Assembly (NCBI GenBank): GCA_002298125.1
Contig: DBMJ01000011.1
Coordinates: 124,001-188,000, forward strand
Origin: Clostridium sp. UBA701
GTDB lineage: Bacteria; Bacillota; Clostridia; Clostridiales; Clostridiaceae
Direction: 5' to 3'
DNA length: 64,000 nucleotides
Position numbers and translations under genes: made by a program. Shown here in pieces: positions 42,267-51,471 of the stretch. The stretch's first letter is position 1. The number at the start of each line of letters is the position of its first letter. The notes below the pieces were generated by a model. The model ran no database searches, was not told where the DNA came from, and was given only the letters and a program-made list of their open reading frames with translations.

Positions 42267-43963
42267 ACTAATGGAATTTCTACAGTGAACACACTTCCTT
42301 TTCCAACCTCACTATTAACCTTTATTTCTCCATTAAAGCTAATTACAATATGCTTAACAATGGCTAGACCAAGTCCTGTTCCTCCTTGTGATCTTGAACG
42401 AGCCTTATCCATCCTATAAAAGCGTTCAAATATCCTATCTATATGCTGTTTAGGAATCCCTACGCCATTGTCTTTAACCCATACTATAAGCTTATTGTCC
42501 TTTATATCTGTTCCAATCTCCACCCTTCCACCAGGGTCTGAATACTTTATAGCATTGTCTACAAGATTTATCAGCATTTGTTTAAATCTGTCCTCATCGC
42601 CATATATATTTACTGGCTCCCCAAGGCTATATTTTAATTCTATACTCTTGCTCTCTGCAGATTGCTGCATTAAATGATAAACATCCTCTGCTACTTCCTT
42701 TACAGCAATGTTGGTCTTCTTACCTTCTTTTCTGTTTTCTATATCTGATAATTCCAGTATATCATTTATAAGCCTTGTAAGCCTTTCTGCTTCATCATTA
42801 ATAATATCTAAGAACTTATCTCTTTGTACTCCATCCTCTACATATCTTAGTGTTTCTGCAAAGCCCTTAATAGAGGTTAGAGGGGTCTTAAGCTCATGAG
42901 TCACATTTGTTACAAATTGAGATCTCATATTTTCAAGCTTCTTTATGTCTGTTATGTCCTGAATAACTGCTACAGTACCAAGAATCTCGCCCTCTCTTAT
43001 GATGTCTGCTGTTCTAATTCTAAGCTCTCTTTCCTTTGGCCATATGAGCTTAATCTCCCAATAATGATTGTTAATATCCCTTAATATTTTATCCAATTCA
43101 TAGTTTCGGATATGATCCAATAAATTTCGCCCTACAATTTCTTTACTTATGCCAAAAATCTTTTCTGCATAGGGATTTATCATTATGACCTTATTATTTT
43201 TGTCTACAGCAATTACTCCACTATCCATGCTTTTTAAAATAGCTTCTAGTCTTTCTTGTTTATCTAAGGCATCAGAAATAGTATTTTGAAGTTTATCTGC
43301 CATGTGGTTAAAAGTCTGCTCAAGCTGACCAATTTCATCACTGGATTTTACCATTACCCTTGAATTAAAATCCCCCTTTGCAAAGTTTGAAGTGCTCTTA
43401 GTAAGCTCCTCCACAGGCTCAATAATTCTTGAGGACAGTTTAGATAATAATATCATGGAAAACAAAAACACTATGACAATAATAATCATAAAAAATTTAA
43501 AAAATCTATTCTCTACATTGTTTAGCATTTCGATTGGCATGGAACTTCTTATAATATATCCATTGCCAGTATCAGAGGCGAAGTATACCAATTTTTTCCC
43601 CAAGGTATCACTATATCTAACACTAAAGCCTTCACCATATTTTCTAGCAGCAATTACTTCCTCTCTATCATTATGATTTCCAAGAGTTTCTGAATCTACC
43701 GTTGAATCCTGAATTACCTTCCCTGAGCCATCAATATAGGTCATTCTTATGTCTAGGTTAATATAGCTATCTTTAAAGAAGGTGGGAATTGTTTCCTTAT
43801 TTTGCACCTTCAAAAGATTAATTGCCATTAGATTGTTGTTTCTAAGATATTGCTTTGTGCTTTCAAGATTTTCATTGCCAATGATAATTTTAAATAATAT
43901 AGATACAGATGCAAGGCAAAGACATAAAATTGTAATCATAGGTATGGTTAGCTTTCTACGCAT
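42263..43963 (-). CDS. phoR: Phosphate-regulon sensor histidine kinase (PhoR/PnpS-type)
   Basis: 566 residues. One membrane helix at the start, an outer domain of about 130 residues, a second helix near 160-180 (FMIIIVIVFLFSMILLS), a HAMP domain and a PAS domain (AILKSMDSGVIAVDKNNKV). The HisKA phospho-histidine is in FVTNVTHELKTPLTSIKG. The ATP-binding lobe carries EDRFKQMLINLVDNAIKYSD, DNGVGIP and GGTGLGLAIVKH. It phosphorylates the adjacent PhoP. Four bases separate the two. Confidence 0.93.
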   Translation of the reverse strand: MRRKLTIPMITILCLCLASVSILFKIIIGNENLESTKQYLRNNNLMAINLLKVQNKETIPTFFKDSYINLDIRMTYIDGSGKVIQDSTVDSETLGNHNDREEVIAARKYGEGFSVRYSDTLGKKLVYFASDTGNGYIIRSSMPIEMLNNVENRFFKFFMIIIVIVFLFSMILLSKLSSRIIEPVEELTKSTSNFAKGDFNSRVMVKSSDEIGQLEQTFNHMADKLQNTISDALDKQERLEAILKSMDSGVIAVDKNNKVIMINPYAEKIFGISKEIVGRNLLDHIRNYELDKILRDINNHYWEIKLIWPKERELRIRTADIIREGEILGTVAVIQDITDIKKLENMRSQFVTNVTHELKTPLTSIKGFAETLRYVEDGVQRDKFLDIINDEAERLTRLINDILELSDIENRKEGKKTNIAVKEVAEDVYHLMQQSAESKSIELKYSLGEPVNIYGDEDRFKQMLINLVDNAIKYSDPGGRVEIGTDIKDNKLIVWVKDNGVGIPKQHIDRIFERFYRMDKARSRSQGGTGLGLAIVKHIVISFNGEIKVNSEVGKGSVFTVEIPLV

Positions 43964-43967
43964 TAGC

Positions 43968-44663
43968 TTATTCCTCCGAAATAAATCTGTAGCCTATGCC
44001 TCTTATAGTTTCAATGTATTGGGGATTTTTATCATCCTTTTCAAGCTTTTGTCTAAGATGTCTAATATGCACATCTACAGTTCTTGTTTCCCCTATATAC
44101 TCATAGCCCCATATTTTATCTAGTAAAAAATCTCTAGTCATTACTCTTCCCTTATTCTTTATTAAAATCTCTAATAGTTCAAATTCCTTTAGGGTAAGTT
44201 CCACTTTTTTTCCATCCCTTGTAACATCATGCTTTTCAAAATCTATAGCTAGATCACTGAACTTATAAAGCTTCTCTATTGGTGAGGCATTTCTCCTCCT
44301 AAGCACCGCCTTTACACGAGCTAGCAACTCTCTTACTGAAAAGGGCTTAGTTATATAATCATCAGCTCCCAGCTCAAGTCCAAGTATCTTGTCTAGCTCC
44401 TCACTTTTTGCTGTAAGCATAATAATTGGGGTTGAAGCTATCTCTACATCCCTTCTTATTTCCTTACAGACATCATAGCCATCCATGCCTGGCAGCATAA
44501 TATCAAGCAAAATAAGCTCTGGCTTTTGAACCTTGGCAAGCTTTACTGCATCCACTCCATTTCCACAGGTGAGCACTTTATAGCCACTGTTTTCTAAGTT
44601 GAATTTAATAAGCTCTACTATATGTTCCTCGTCATCCACCACAAGGATTCTCTCTTCAGACAT
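43968..44663 (-). CDS. phoP: Phosphate-regulon response regulator (PhoP/PhoB, OmpR-type)
   Basis: 231 residues. Receiver domain with the acidic pair DDEEH, phospho-aspartate in LILLDIMLPGMDG (about D53) and the lysine in TKPFSVRELLARV. OmpR-type winged-helix: LTLKEFELLEILIKNKGRVM, then VDVHIRHLRQKLEKD, DIRGIGYRF-like ending (TIRGIGYRFISEE). It binds Pho boxes such as those at 42.1 kb and is encoded with its kinase. Confidence 0.94.
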   Translation of the reverse strand: MSEERILVVDDEEHIVELIKFNLENSGYKVLTCGNGVDAVKLAKVQKPELILLDIMLPGMDGYDVCKEIRRDVEIASTPIIMLTAKSEELDKILGLELGADDYITKPFSVRELLARVKAVLRRRNASPIEKLYKFSDLAIDFEKHDVTRDGKKVELTLKEFELLEILIKNKGRVMTRDFLLDKIWGYEYIGETRTVDVHIRHLRQKLEKDDKNPQYIETIRGIGYRFISEE

Positions 44664-44677
44664 TTAAAATACCTCCC

Positions 44678-45391
44678 TTAAGCTTCAATAAATATAAATG
44701 AGAGCTGTCTTCCTGCATTTTCTTTGTCTCTTCTATAAGAATGAAATCTAGTACTACTACTGCAGCAGGTGCAATATGGAAGCTCTATAATATTGTCTTT
44801 AATCACTCCCAGAGATATTGCATCATTTATAATTACATTTTCTAGGCTCAATTTATTTCCAGGATATATTATTTGGTTTTCTCCTGTAGTATCCTTCAGA
44901 AACTTCAAGGCTAGTTCTTCAGAGACTTCATAGCAGCAGCTTTTGATATGTGGACCAATAACCATTTTTATGTCCTCTGCTCTACAGCCATATTCTTGCT
45001 TCATCTTTAGTATGGCATTTTTTGTGATACCTGCAGCAGTTCCTCTCCATCCGCTGTGTACTGCAGAAATCACAGCATTCTTTTCATCAAAAAGCATAAC
45101 TGGAGCACAATCTGCAGTAAAAACTCCAAGAGCCACCTTCTTCTTACCTGTAATTAATCCATCGCCCTGATGTATCTCTCCCTGATAATTAAAAACCAAA
45201 GGACTATGAATTTGAATATTGTATCCCAAGTCATTTAGCCTTAGATCACTTACAATTTTATTTAGTATGTCTACTTTAGCACCCTCAACAAGACTAAAAT
45301 CACTTCCATTCTCTGCTGTAGAAAACCAAAGCTCTATTTTACTATATTTTAAGGTAATAAAATCATGTTCACACAAGGAACTCCTATGCAT
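44678..45391 (-). CDS. pgeF: Laccase-domain protein, PgeF/YlmD family
   Basis: 237 residues, LACC1/YfiH/YlmD-type. The zinc/active-site histidine and cysteines are in SAVHSGWRGTAAGI and IGPHIKSCCYEVSEE. TADCAPVMLFDEKNA is also conserved. Relatives act on purine nucleosides (phosphorylase or deaminase type) or, as PgeF, remove a wrong residue in peptidoglycan precursors. In sporulators it is near the sigG/nrdR/ylmC cluster, as in Bacillus. Precise role here not decidable. Confidence 0.88.
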   Translation of the reverse strand: MHRSSLCEHDFITLKYSKIELWFSTAENGSDFSLVEGAKVDILNKIVSDLRLNDLGYNIQIHSPLVFNYQGEIHQGDGLITGKKKVALGVFTADCAPVMLFDEKNAVISAVHSGWRGTAAGITKNAILKMKQEYGCRAEDIKMVIGPHIKSCCYEVSEELALKFLKDTTGENQIIYPGNKLSLENVIINDAISLGVIKDNIIELPYCTCCSSSTRFHSYRRDKENAGRQLSFIFIEA

Positions 45392-45490
45392 ATTTACACC
45401 CCACTCTCATATCTATAATTTTAACATTACTATGTATAAAATAACCCAGGGTGAAAAAGTTTTAACAGATTTAACATAAACTTAACGAAA

Positions 45491-45512
45491 AAATACCCTA
45501 TTTAGGGTATTT
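45491..45512 (-). terminator. Terminator of nrdR
   Basis: Minus strand AAATACCCTA, two-base loop, TAGGGTATTT then TTTTCG, right after the nrdR stop. Confidence 0.8.
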
Positions 45513-45970
45513 TATTCATGAGACATCATGCTTTTTATTTCTTCCATAAAGGTATTAATATCTTTAAACTGTCTATAAACAGATGCAAAACGAACATAAG
45601 CTACCTCATCTAGCTTCTTTAGCTCCTCCATTATCATTTGTCCAATGGCAGTGGATTTCACCTCAGTAATCATTGAATTACTAAGTTGTTTTTCTATATT
45701 ATCAGCTATGGTTTCTATTTCCTTTCTTGAAACTGGTCTTTTTTGACAGGCCTTAAGTAACCCATTGATGATTTTAGCCTTATCAAAATATTCTCTGCTG
45801 GCATCTTTTTTTATCACCAGTATGGGAAACTCTTCAATCTTTTCATAGGTAGTATATCTTTTAGTGCATTTAAGACATTCTCTCCTTCGTCTAATAGAAA
45901 GATTGTCTTCAGTAGATCTAGAATCTACCACCTTACTCTCTTCAAATCCGCAATATGGGCATTTCATCAT
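45512..45970 (-). CDS. nrdR: Ribonucleotide-reductase repressor NrdR
   Basis: 152 residues. The zinc ribbon CPYCGFEESKVVDSRSTED with a second pair in RRRECLKCTKRYTTYE is diagnostic. The ATP-cone follows: VIKKDASREYFDKAKIING. Represses nrd genes when dATP is bound. In clostridia nrdR often lies near ylmC and sigG, as here. Confidence 0.96.
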   Translation of the reverse strand: MMKCPYCGFEESKVVDSRSTEDNLSIRRRRECLKCTKRYTTYEKIEEFPILVIKKDASREYFDKAKIINGLLKACQKRPVSRKEIETIADNIEKQLSNSMITEVKSTAIGQMIMEELKKLDEVAYVRFASVYRQFKDINTFMEEIKSMMSHE

Positions 45971-46040
45971 TAAGTCCTCCCGCTATCATATGTGATTAAC
46001 TATATTATATCAATTTTCTAGAAAGTTACAATATTTCTTC

Positions 46041-46307
46041 TTAGCTCTTCTTCTCTTCTAATATATTACCTCCATCCACCAAAATTACATCTACCCCAAC
46101 CTTTTGCACATTTTCCCATGGAATCTCTATGAAGTCATTTTTACTAAACCAGCTCATCTTCATAGAAGGAATCAATATGGATACTACTCTATAGTTTTCG
46201 CAGTCCAGCTTAACATCCCTTATATAGCCTAGCTTAGTTCCAGTATTAACATCTATTACTTCCATAGACCTCATGGCTGTCAATGAATAAAGCGGCATAT
46301 TTTCCAT
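46041..46307 (-). CDS. YlmC/YmxH-family PRC-barrel protein
   Basis: 88 residues from ATG 46307 (GGGGGGAG four bases upstream; the upstream in-frame ATG 46322 overlaps that site). MENMPLYSLTAMRSMEVIDV and KLGYIRDVKLDCENYRVVSI form the PRC-barrel. Such proteins, linked to sporulation genes in Firmicutes, have no established function. The gene lies just after sigG in order, as in Bacillus. Confidence 0.85.
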   Translation of the reverse strand: MENMPLYSLTAMRSMEVIDVNTGTKLGYIRDVKLDCENYRVVSILIPSMKMSWFSKNDFIEIPWENVQKVGVDVILVDGGNILEEKKS

Positions 46308-46383
46308 TGTTCTCCCCCCCATTTTCCCTTATGTATCCATATGAAAAGAGCTGTTAAAAATATTCCAAATATAATAAAAAAAA

Positions 46384-46410
46384 GACCACTACGAACTTTT
46401 CATAGTGATC
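46384..46410 (-). terminator. Terminator of sigG
   Basis: Minus strand GATCACTATG, loop, GTAGTGGTC then eight T. It begins eight bases beyond the stop. Confidence 0.85.
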
Positions 46411-46417
46411 ATTTATC

Positions 46418-47191
46418 TTAAACATATTTTCTCATATGACGAAGAGCAGTCTTTTCAAGCCTAGATACCTGTGCTTGAGAAATACCTATTTCATCTGCTA
46501 CCTCCATTTGAGTTCTCCCATCAAAAAATCTAAGGGTAAGTATTAATTTTTCTCTTTGATTTAATTTTTTCATAGCTTCTTTTATGGATATGTTCTCCAG
46601 CCAACTTTCATCCATGTTTTTATTATCGCTGATTTGATCCATTACAAAGATGGCATCTCCACCGTCATGATAAATAGGCTCAAACAGTGATACAGGATCT
46701 TGAATAGCATCTAGAGCAAATACAACTTCTTCCCGTGGTAGTTTTAGTTCCTTTGCAATTTGAGAAATTGTGGGTTCTTTATTGTTTTCAGTGACAAGCT
46801 TATCTCTTACCTGTAGCGCTCTATAAGCTATATCTCTTAAGGATCTACTTACTCTTATAGAGTTGTTGTCTCTGAGGTACCTTCGAATTTCACCTATAAT
46901 CATTGGAACAGCATAAGTAGAAAATTTCACATTTTGCCCTAAGTCAAAATTGTCTATAGCTTTTATAAGTCCTATACATCCTACCTGGAATAGATCATCT
47001 ACATTTTCTCCGCGATTGTTAAATCGTTGTATAACACTGAGCACAAGCCTTAGATTTCCCCTTATAAAGGTCTCCCTAGAGGTTGTGTCTCCGTTCTTCA
47101 TACTAAGCAACAGCCGCCTCATTTCACCATCTTTTAAAACAGGCAGTTTTGACGTATTTACTCCGCAGATTTCTACCTTGTTGATCATCAT
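46418..47191 (-). CDS. sigG: Late forespore sigma factor SigG
   Basis: 257 residues, sigma-70 family without region 1. The amino end MMINKVEICGVNTSKLPVLK is strongly conserved in SigG (start at 47191 or 47188). Region 2 has NLRLVLSVIQRFNNRGENVDDLFQVGCIGLIKAIDNFD (shown in part), region 2.4 SVPMIIGEIRRYLRD-like sequence and region 4 QTQMEVADEIGISQAQVSRLE-like. Drives late forespore genes. Encoded after sigE, with its own promoter in the spacer. Confidence 0.96.
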   Translation of the reverse strand: MMINKVEICGVNTSKLPVLKDGEMRRLLLSMKNGDTTSRETFIRGNLRLVLSVIQRFNNRGENVDDLFQVGCIGLIKAIDNFDLGQNVKFSTYAVPMIIGEIRRYLRDNNSIRVSRSLRDIAYRALQVRDKLVTENNKEPTISQIAKELKLPREEVVFALDAIQDPVSLFEPIYHDGGDAIFVMDQISDNKNMDESWLENISIKEAMKKLNQREKLILTLRFFDGRTQMEVADEIGISQAQVSRLEKTALRHMRKYV

Positions 47192-47247
47192 AAACTCAGC
47201 CCCTTTTGAGTGATTGCATTTTAATTATCTCCCTAAGTGCTGAGTTT
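47192..47247 (-). promoter_or_regulatory. Hairpin that can cover the sigG ribosome binding site in read-through RNA
   Basis: AAACTCAGC and GCTGAGTTT (9 bp) flank a 38-base loop; the right arm ends at the ATG and includes or abuts AAGGGG. The promoter of sigG lies inside, so its own transcript would lack the left arm. Confidence 0.7.
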
Positions 47248-47252
47248 TATAC
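47223..47252 (-). promoter_or_regulatory. SigmaF/SigmaG-type promoter of sigG
   Basis: GTATA, 15-base spacer, GGAGATAATT. It fits the known GYATA/GGnnAnAnT-type consensus. Confidence 0.7.
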
Positions 47253-47262
47253 TTTACTGATG

Positions 47263-47970
47263 CTATAGCATCTTGTTTATTTCTTTCTTTAATCTCTTAA
47301 TAATTCTCTTCTCTAATCTAGATATATAGGATTGAGATATACCAAGCATGTCAGCAACCTCTTTCTGTGTCTTCTCTGTAGTTCCATTTAGCCCAAAACG
47401 AAGCTGTACAATTTCCTTTTCTCTATCACTTAATCTCTTCATGGCCACTAAAAGCAACTGTTTGTCCACTTCATCCTCTATTAAATTATAAACTACATCA
47501 TTATCTGTACCCAAAATATCGGAGAGCAGCAGTTCATTACCATCCCAATCGATATTTAATGGTTCATAAAAGGAAATCTCTGCTTTAACCTTACTATTTC
47601 TCCTAAGATACATAAGAATTTCGTTTTCAATACACCTTGAGGCATAAGTTGCCAGCTTAATTTTCTTACTGGGGTCAAAGGTATTTACTGCTTTTATAAG
47701 ACCTATTGTCCCCACAGAGATTAAATCCTCCACATTCACCCCAGTGTTTTCAAACTTTCTTGCAATATAAACTACCAACCTAAGATTTCTTTCTATTAGA
47801 GTTGTTCTAACTCCTTCATCACCTTTAACTAGTCTGTATACTAATTCTTCTTCTTCTTCTTTGGAAAGAGGAGGAGGCAGTGCATCATTTCCGCCTATGT
47901 AATATACTTCCTTGATAAATAATTTAAATCTACTAAGTAGCTTGCTTATTAGTGCTCTAAGTCTCTCCAT
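47263..47970 (-). CDS. sigE: Mother-cell sigma factor SigE (pro-form)
   Basis: 235 residues. The amino-terminal pro-sequence RALISKLLSRFKLFIKEVYYIGG is amphipathic and is cut in the mother cell by SpoIIGA. Region 2: LRLVVYIARKFENTGVNVED then LISVGTIGLIKAVNTFDPS. Region 4: LSDREKEIVQLRFGLNG and VADMLGISQSYISRLEKRI. Its start follows the spoIIGA stop by two bases. Runs early mother-cell genes, among them spoIVA and sigK. Confidence 0.96.
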   Translation of the reverse strand: MERLRALISKLLSRFKLFIKEVYYIGGNDALPPPLSKEEEEELVYRLVKGDEGVRTTLIERNLRLVVYIARKFENTGVNVEDLISVGTIGLIKAVNTFDPSKKIKLATYASRCIENEILMYLRRNSKVKAEISFYEPLNIDWDGNELLLSDILGTDNDVVYNLIEDEVDKQLLLVAMKRLSDREKEIVQLRFGLNGTTEKTQKEVADMLGISQSYISRLEKRIIKRLKKEINKML

Positions 47971-47972
47971 TA

Positions 47973-48782
47973 TTAACCTCCATATTCCATTATTCCCCTA
48001 GATAAAAGAGCTTTATAGTCTCTATTGACACTTATTGGCGTATCACTAGGTGCTATCAATGCTTCACACGAAATAATTTCCGTTTCCTTTAATATAATAA
48101 TCTTATTAGGTCTAAAGGCCCTTAGTTTTCCTGTGCCGTTTATAACCTTGTAGGGTATATAATAGCATTCCTCTTCTGAAGGCATATAATCTCCTATGAC
48201 GTCTCTATCAACTATTATTACTGGTAAATTTGTCACTGGTTCTCTAAGCTCACTTCCAGTGTCTAGCAAGGCCTTAAAGGATCTTTCATTACCCTTTATA
48301 CCAATCACCACGTCATATATATACCTATTTAAAATTTTTCTGTCCATAATATAGGTGAATATTCTGTCCATGAAAAGATAAAGAATGATTATGGCAATTA
48401 TAAATTTCTTATAGGTAAATCTTATTCCATAAGCCTCTAGTACGCCCCCGCTTAGAGTGTTAAATTCTATAAAAAAGCATAGTCCTGCAAGTAAAAGTGT
48501 GGATAGCATAAATACAAACCACTGCTTTAGAGCATTTATTATATTTGAAGGCCGGAAGGATAGAAATGTCATTAGTAAAGCTACAACAATTTTTAACAGT
48601 ATGTTATTTAATATATAAAGGGATGGGTATATTAAGGTAAGTACCATAAGACTTCCTATAAGTGCTGCAATTGCTATATTTTTAGAGTGAACTTTTATTT
48701 TTAACAGCTTTCCTGTTATACTTATCAAGAAAAAATTTACAATAAAGTTTTCAAGTATTAGCTCATCCAAAAATACCTCCAT
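47973..48782 (-). CDS. spoIIGA: Pro-SigE processing protease SpoIIGA
   Basis: 269 residues from ATG 48782 (GGAGGGGGG before; the in-frame ATG 48836 has no site). Five membrane helices at the amino end (MEVFLDELILENFIVNFFL then further hydrophobic stretches) and an aspartyl-protease-like domain with DTGSELREPVTNLPV. It cleaves the SigE pro-sequence on a forespore signal. It lies just ahead of sigE as is normal. Confidence 0.95.
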   Translation of the reverse strand: MEVFLDELILENFIVNFFLISITGKLLKIKVHSKNIAIAALIGSLMVLTLIYPSLYILNNILLKIVVALLMTFLSFRPSNIINALKQWFVFMLSTLLLAGLCFFIEFNTLSGGVLEAYGIRFTYKKFIIAIIILYLFMDRIFTYIMDRKILNRYIYDVVIGIKGNERSFKALLDTGSELREPVTNLPVIIVDRDVIGDYMPSEEECYYIPYKVINGTGKLRAFRPNKIIILKETEIISCEALIAPSDTPISVNRDYKALLSRGIMEYGG

Positions 48783-48803
48783 GCTCCCCCCTCCTTTAAA
48801 CCT

Positions 48804-48835
48804 ATTATATAACTTGTGCCTACAAAATTTTGTCA
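48804..48835 (-). promoter_or_regulatory. Spo0A-box-like sequence and -10 of the spoIIGA operon
   Basis: TATAAT on the minus strand 22-27 bases before the ATG, and 18 bases further upstream TGACAAAA, which resembles the Spo0A box TTTTGTCA on the other strand. Spo0A activation of spoIIG is known in Bacillus. Confidence 0.55.
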
Positions 48836-48896
48836 TTTTATTAATGTATCCATATTTTTTTATTCCTTATAATACGTCAAATTATATGGATAATAA

Positions 48897-48938
48897 AAAA
48901 AAGCAGAAGCCTCAGTAAATTGAGGTTCTGCTTTTTTT
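48897..48938 (-). terminator. Terminator of ftsZ
   Basis: AAAAGCAGAA(G)CCTCA and TGAGGTTCTGCTTTT around a short loop; T-rich on both strands. It separates ftsZ from spoIIGA. Confidence 0.85.
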
Positions 48939-48945
48939 AATATTA

Positions 48946-50040
48946 TTACTTTCTATTTCTTCTTAAGAAAGCTGGTATTTCAACATTCTCATCGCTATAG
49001 TATTTATCCTCTATAGTGGCCGCAGCTTCTTGACGATTTTCATGATGCTCAGTAACTCTATTTTTTTCTACTACAGGCACACTAATTTTGTCGTTTTCAA
49101 AGCCAGTAGCTATAACGGTAATACTAATTTCATCCTTTAGATTTTCGTCTATAACTGCACCAAATATTATATTTGCATCTGGATCAGCTGCTTGCTGAAC
49201 TATTTCTGCTGCTTCATTAATTTCCACCAAGCTCAAATCCTGACCTCCTGTGATGTTTAAAAGAACTCCTGTTGCTCCCACAATAGAGGTTTCCAGTAGT
49301 GGACTTGAAATAGCTTGTTTTGCAGCGTCAGTTGCCCTATTGTCCCCTTTTCCTCTGCCTACTCCCATATGCGCGAGCCCTTTGTCTGTCATAATAGTCT
49401 TCACATCAGCAAAGTCTAGATTGATTAACCCAGGAATAGTTATAAGGTCGGAAATTCCCTGCACGCCTTGTCTTAGTACGTCGTCTGCCAGCTTGAAGGC
49501 TTCCATTAAGCTAGTTTTTTTATCCACTATGGATAATAATCTTTCATTAGGTATTGTCACTAGGGTATCTACTCTTTCCTTCAAGTTCTTAATACCCATC
49601 TCAGCATGTAATTGTCTCTTTCTTCCCTCAAAAGGAAAAGGCTTGGTAACAACTCCCACTGTAAGAATACCCATGGATTTAGCTATTTCAGCAATAACTG
49701 GGGCAGCGCCTGTTCCTGTACCACCACCCATGCCAGCTGTTATAAATACCATATCTGAGCCTTTGATAGACTGTACAATTTCTTCCTTACTCTCCTGAGC
49801 TGCCTTTTCACCTATTTCAGGGTTTGCACCTGCACCTAATCCCTTAGTAAGCTTATCACCAATCTGGATCTTTTGATTGGCATTAGACATCATAAGAGCC
49901 TGCTTATCTGTGTTTACAGAAATGAATTCCACATTTCTAAGCCCACTGGCTATCATTCTATTAACAGCGTTATTTCCACCGCCACCACAACCAACTACTT
50001 TTATATTGGCACATCCTTCAACCATGTCAAAATCTAGCAC
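48946..50040 (-). CDS. ftsZ: Cell-division GTPase FtsZ
   Basis: 364 residues, tubulin-like. GCGGGGNNAVNRM, the tubulin motif GGGTGTGAAP (about 105-114), the T7 loop NLDFADVKTIM and the carboxy peptide IPAFLRRNRK are all present. It forms the division ring at midcell and, in sporulation, at the pole. Follows ftsA, with 15 bases between. Confidence 0.98.
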   Translation of the reverse strand: MLDFDMVEGCANIKVVGCGGGGNNAVNRMIASGLRNVEFISVNTDKQALMMSNANQKIQIGDKLTKGLGAGANPEIGEKAAQESKEEIVQSIKGSDMVFITAGMGGGTGTGAAPVIAEIAKSMGILTVGVVTKPFPFEGRKRQLHAEMGIKNLKERVDTLVTIPNERLLSIVDKKTSLMEAFKLADDVLRQGVQGISDLITIPGLINLDFADVKTIMTDKGLAHMGVGRGKGDNRATDAAKQAISSPLLETSIVGATGVLLNITGGQDLSLVEINEAAEIVQQAADPDANIIFGAVIDENLKDEISITVIATGFENDKISVPVVEKNRVTEHHENRQEAAATIEDKYYSDENVEIPAFLRRNRK

Positions 50041-50055
50041 AATAATACCTCCTCA

Positions 50056-51309
50056 TTAGAAAAAATCACTGATAAAATCCTTAATTTTAGTCAAGAGCCC
50101 CTCATGGGAACCCCTCTCTTTTTCTACTTCCTCATGAAGCTCAAAATTGTCCATTGCTACTTCTTCTTTTTCTTTCTTATAGACCTTTGTATTGTTGTTC
50201 ACAAAATATAGCATACCTATTACAGAAGAATACATTGGACTATTTGCCCCTACATAGTTACTATAGCCAATTCTCACAGGCATACTTAGTATTTTAGTTG
50301 CAAACTGCGCACAATTGTTTAGTAGTGCTATACCACCACCAGTGAAAATTGCTCCATCGATCACATCAAGATATCCATTCATTAGGAGTTTGTCCCGAAT
50401 CATGAAAATTAACTCTTCTACTCTGGCTTCTATAATATCATAAAGCATATCCTTGCTAACCATAATCTTGTTTCCAAGGTCATCCTTAACTTCAATATTG
50501 TCCATATATTCTTCTCTATTGACATATAACTCCCCATATTGAAGTTTTAGATTTTCTGCTTTAGAGCCTGGAAGCTTCAAGCATATTGCCAAGTCCTTGG
50601 TAATATGATCTCCTCCAACAGGTATAATAAAATTGTTTAGAAGTTTGCCCTCCTTAAAGACTGAAACCTCTGTAGTTTCTGCACCAGTATCTACTATGAG
50701 CACACCTCTTTGCATATCCTGTTCCCTAAGCAATACCTCATTTAATACAAGAGGCTGCAAGAGTATTCCCTTTACTTTCAAGTTACATTTATTTACAGCT
50801 TTATAGACATTATTTATCGCTGTACTTCTTCCAATAGCAATTTGAGCATCTAATTCCAATCTCAAGCCACTCATTCCTAAGGGATCCTTAATATTCTCAT
50901 TAGAATCCAAGGTATAGTTATGAGGAATAATCCCTACTATTTCTTTATCGGAAGAAATCTGCACAATTTTAGATGCATTTTTAACTCTTTCTATATCTTG
51001 ATACTTAACTTCTCGGTCTTCCGAGGATATAGCAACTACCCCTTTTGTTTCTAAAAGCTCAGAGATGAGCCCTTTGAAGGAAATATAAACCTTTGTAATA
51101 TCAATGTCTATAATACGCTTTAGTTGTTCCACACAGCTATTTATGCTTTCAGAAGCAGCATCTATATCAACTATTGAGCCTTTTTTGATACCCTTACTTT
51201 CAACAGTGATTACTCCAACAACTTCTAAAGATCCATGTCCAATATTTATAGCAATAGATCCGCTTATTTTAGATGAGCCTATATCTATACAAACAATGTA
51301 GTCTTTCAT
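50056..51309 (-). CDS. ftsA: Cell-division protein FtsA
   Basis: 417 residues, actin-like ATPase. CIDIGSSKISGSIA is the phosphate-1 loop; LIVDTGAETTEVSVF and AIFTGGGIALLNN are phosphate-2 and adenosine motifs. A late amphipathic helix (GLLTKIKDFISDFF) binds the membrane and tethers FtsZ. It begins a two-gene unit with ftsZ. Confidence 0.96.
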   Translation of the reverse strand: MKDYIVCIDIGSSKISGSIAINIGHGSLEVVGVITVESKGIKKGSIVDIDAASESINSCVEQLKRIIDIDITKVYISFKGLISELLETKGVVAISSEDREVKYQDIERVKNASKIVQISSDKEIVGIIPHNYTLDSNENIKDPLGMSGLRLELDAQIAIGRSTAINNVYKAVNKCNLKVKGILLQPLVLNEVLLREQDMQRGVLIVDTGAETTEVSVFKEGKLLNNFIIPVGGDHITKDLAICLKLPGSKAENLKLQYGELYVNREEYMDNIEVKDDLGNKIMVSKDMLYDIIEARVEELIFMIRDKLLMNGYLDVIDGAIFTGGGIALLNNCAQFATKILSMPVRIGYSNYVGANSPMYSSVIGMLYFVNNNTKVYKKEKEEVAMDNFELHEEVEKERGSHEGLLTKIKDFISDFF

Positions 51310-51433
51310 TAAGTCCTATAACCCCCCTTTTCCTAAGAGAACCTCTGTTATTATATTCAACAGAAACCTTGGTTTTCCTCTATTTTTTTAATCTAACTCA
51401 CAAATTAATTTTACAATAAAATAAACAAAAAAG

Positions 51434-51464
51434 AAAAGAGATAATTGAATAAATTACCTCTTTT
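51434..51464 (-). terminator. Terminator of the glycosyltransferase gene
   Basis: AAAAGAGGTAATT and AATTATCTCTTTT with a short loop, followed by CTTTTTTG on the minus strand. Confidence 0.75.
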
Positions 51465-51471
51465 ATAACCA

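Noticed and set aside
49250..49798. 182-codon plus-strand ORF opposite ftsZ
   Set aside because: It is the complement of a highly conserved gene and has no ribosome binding site or domain; shadow frame.
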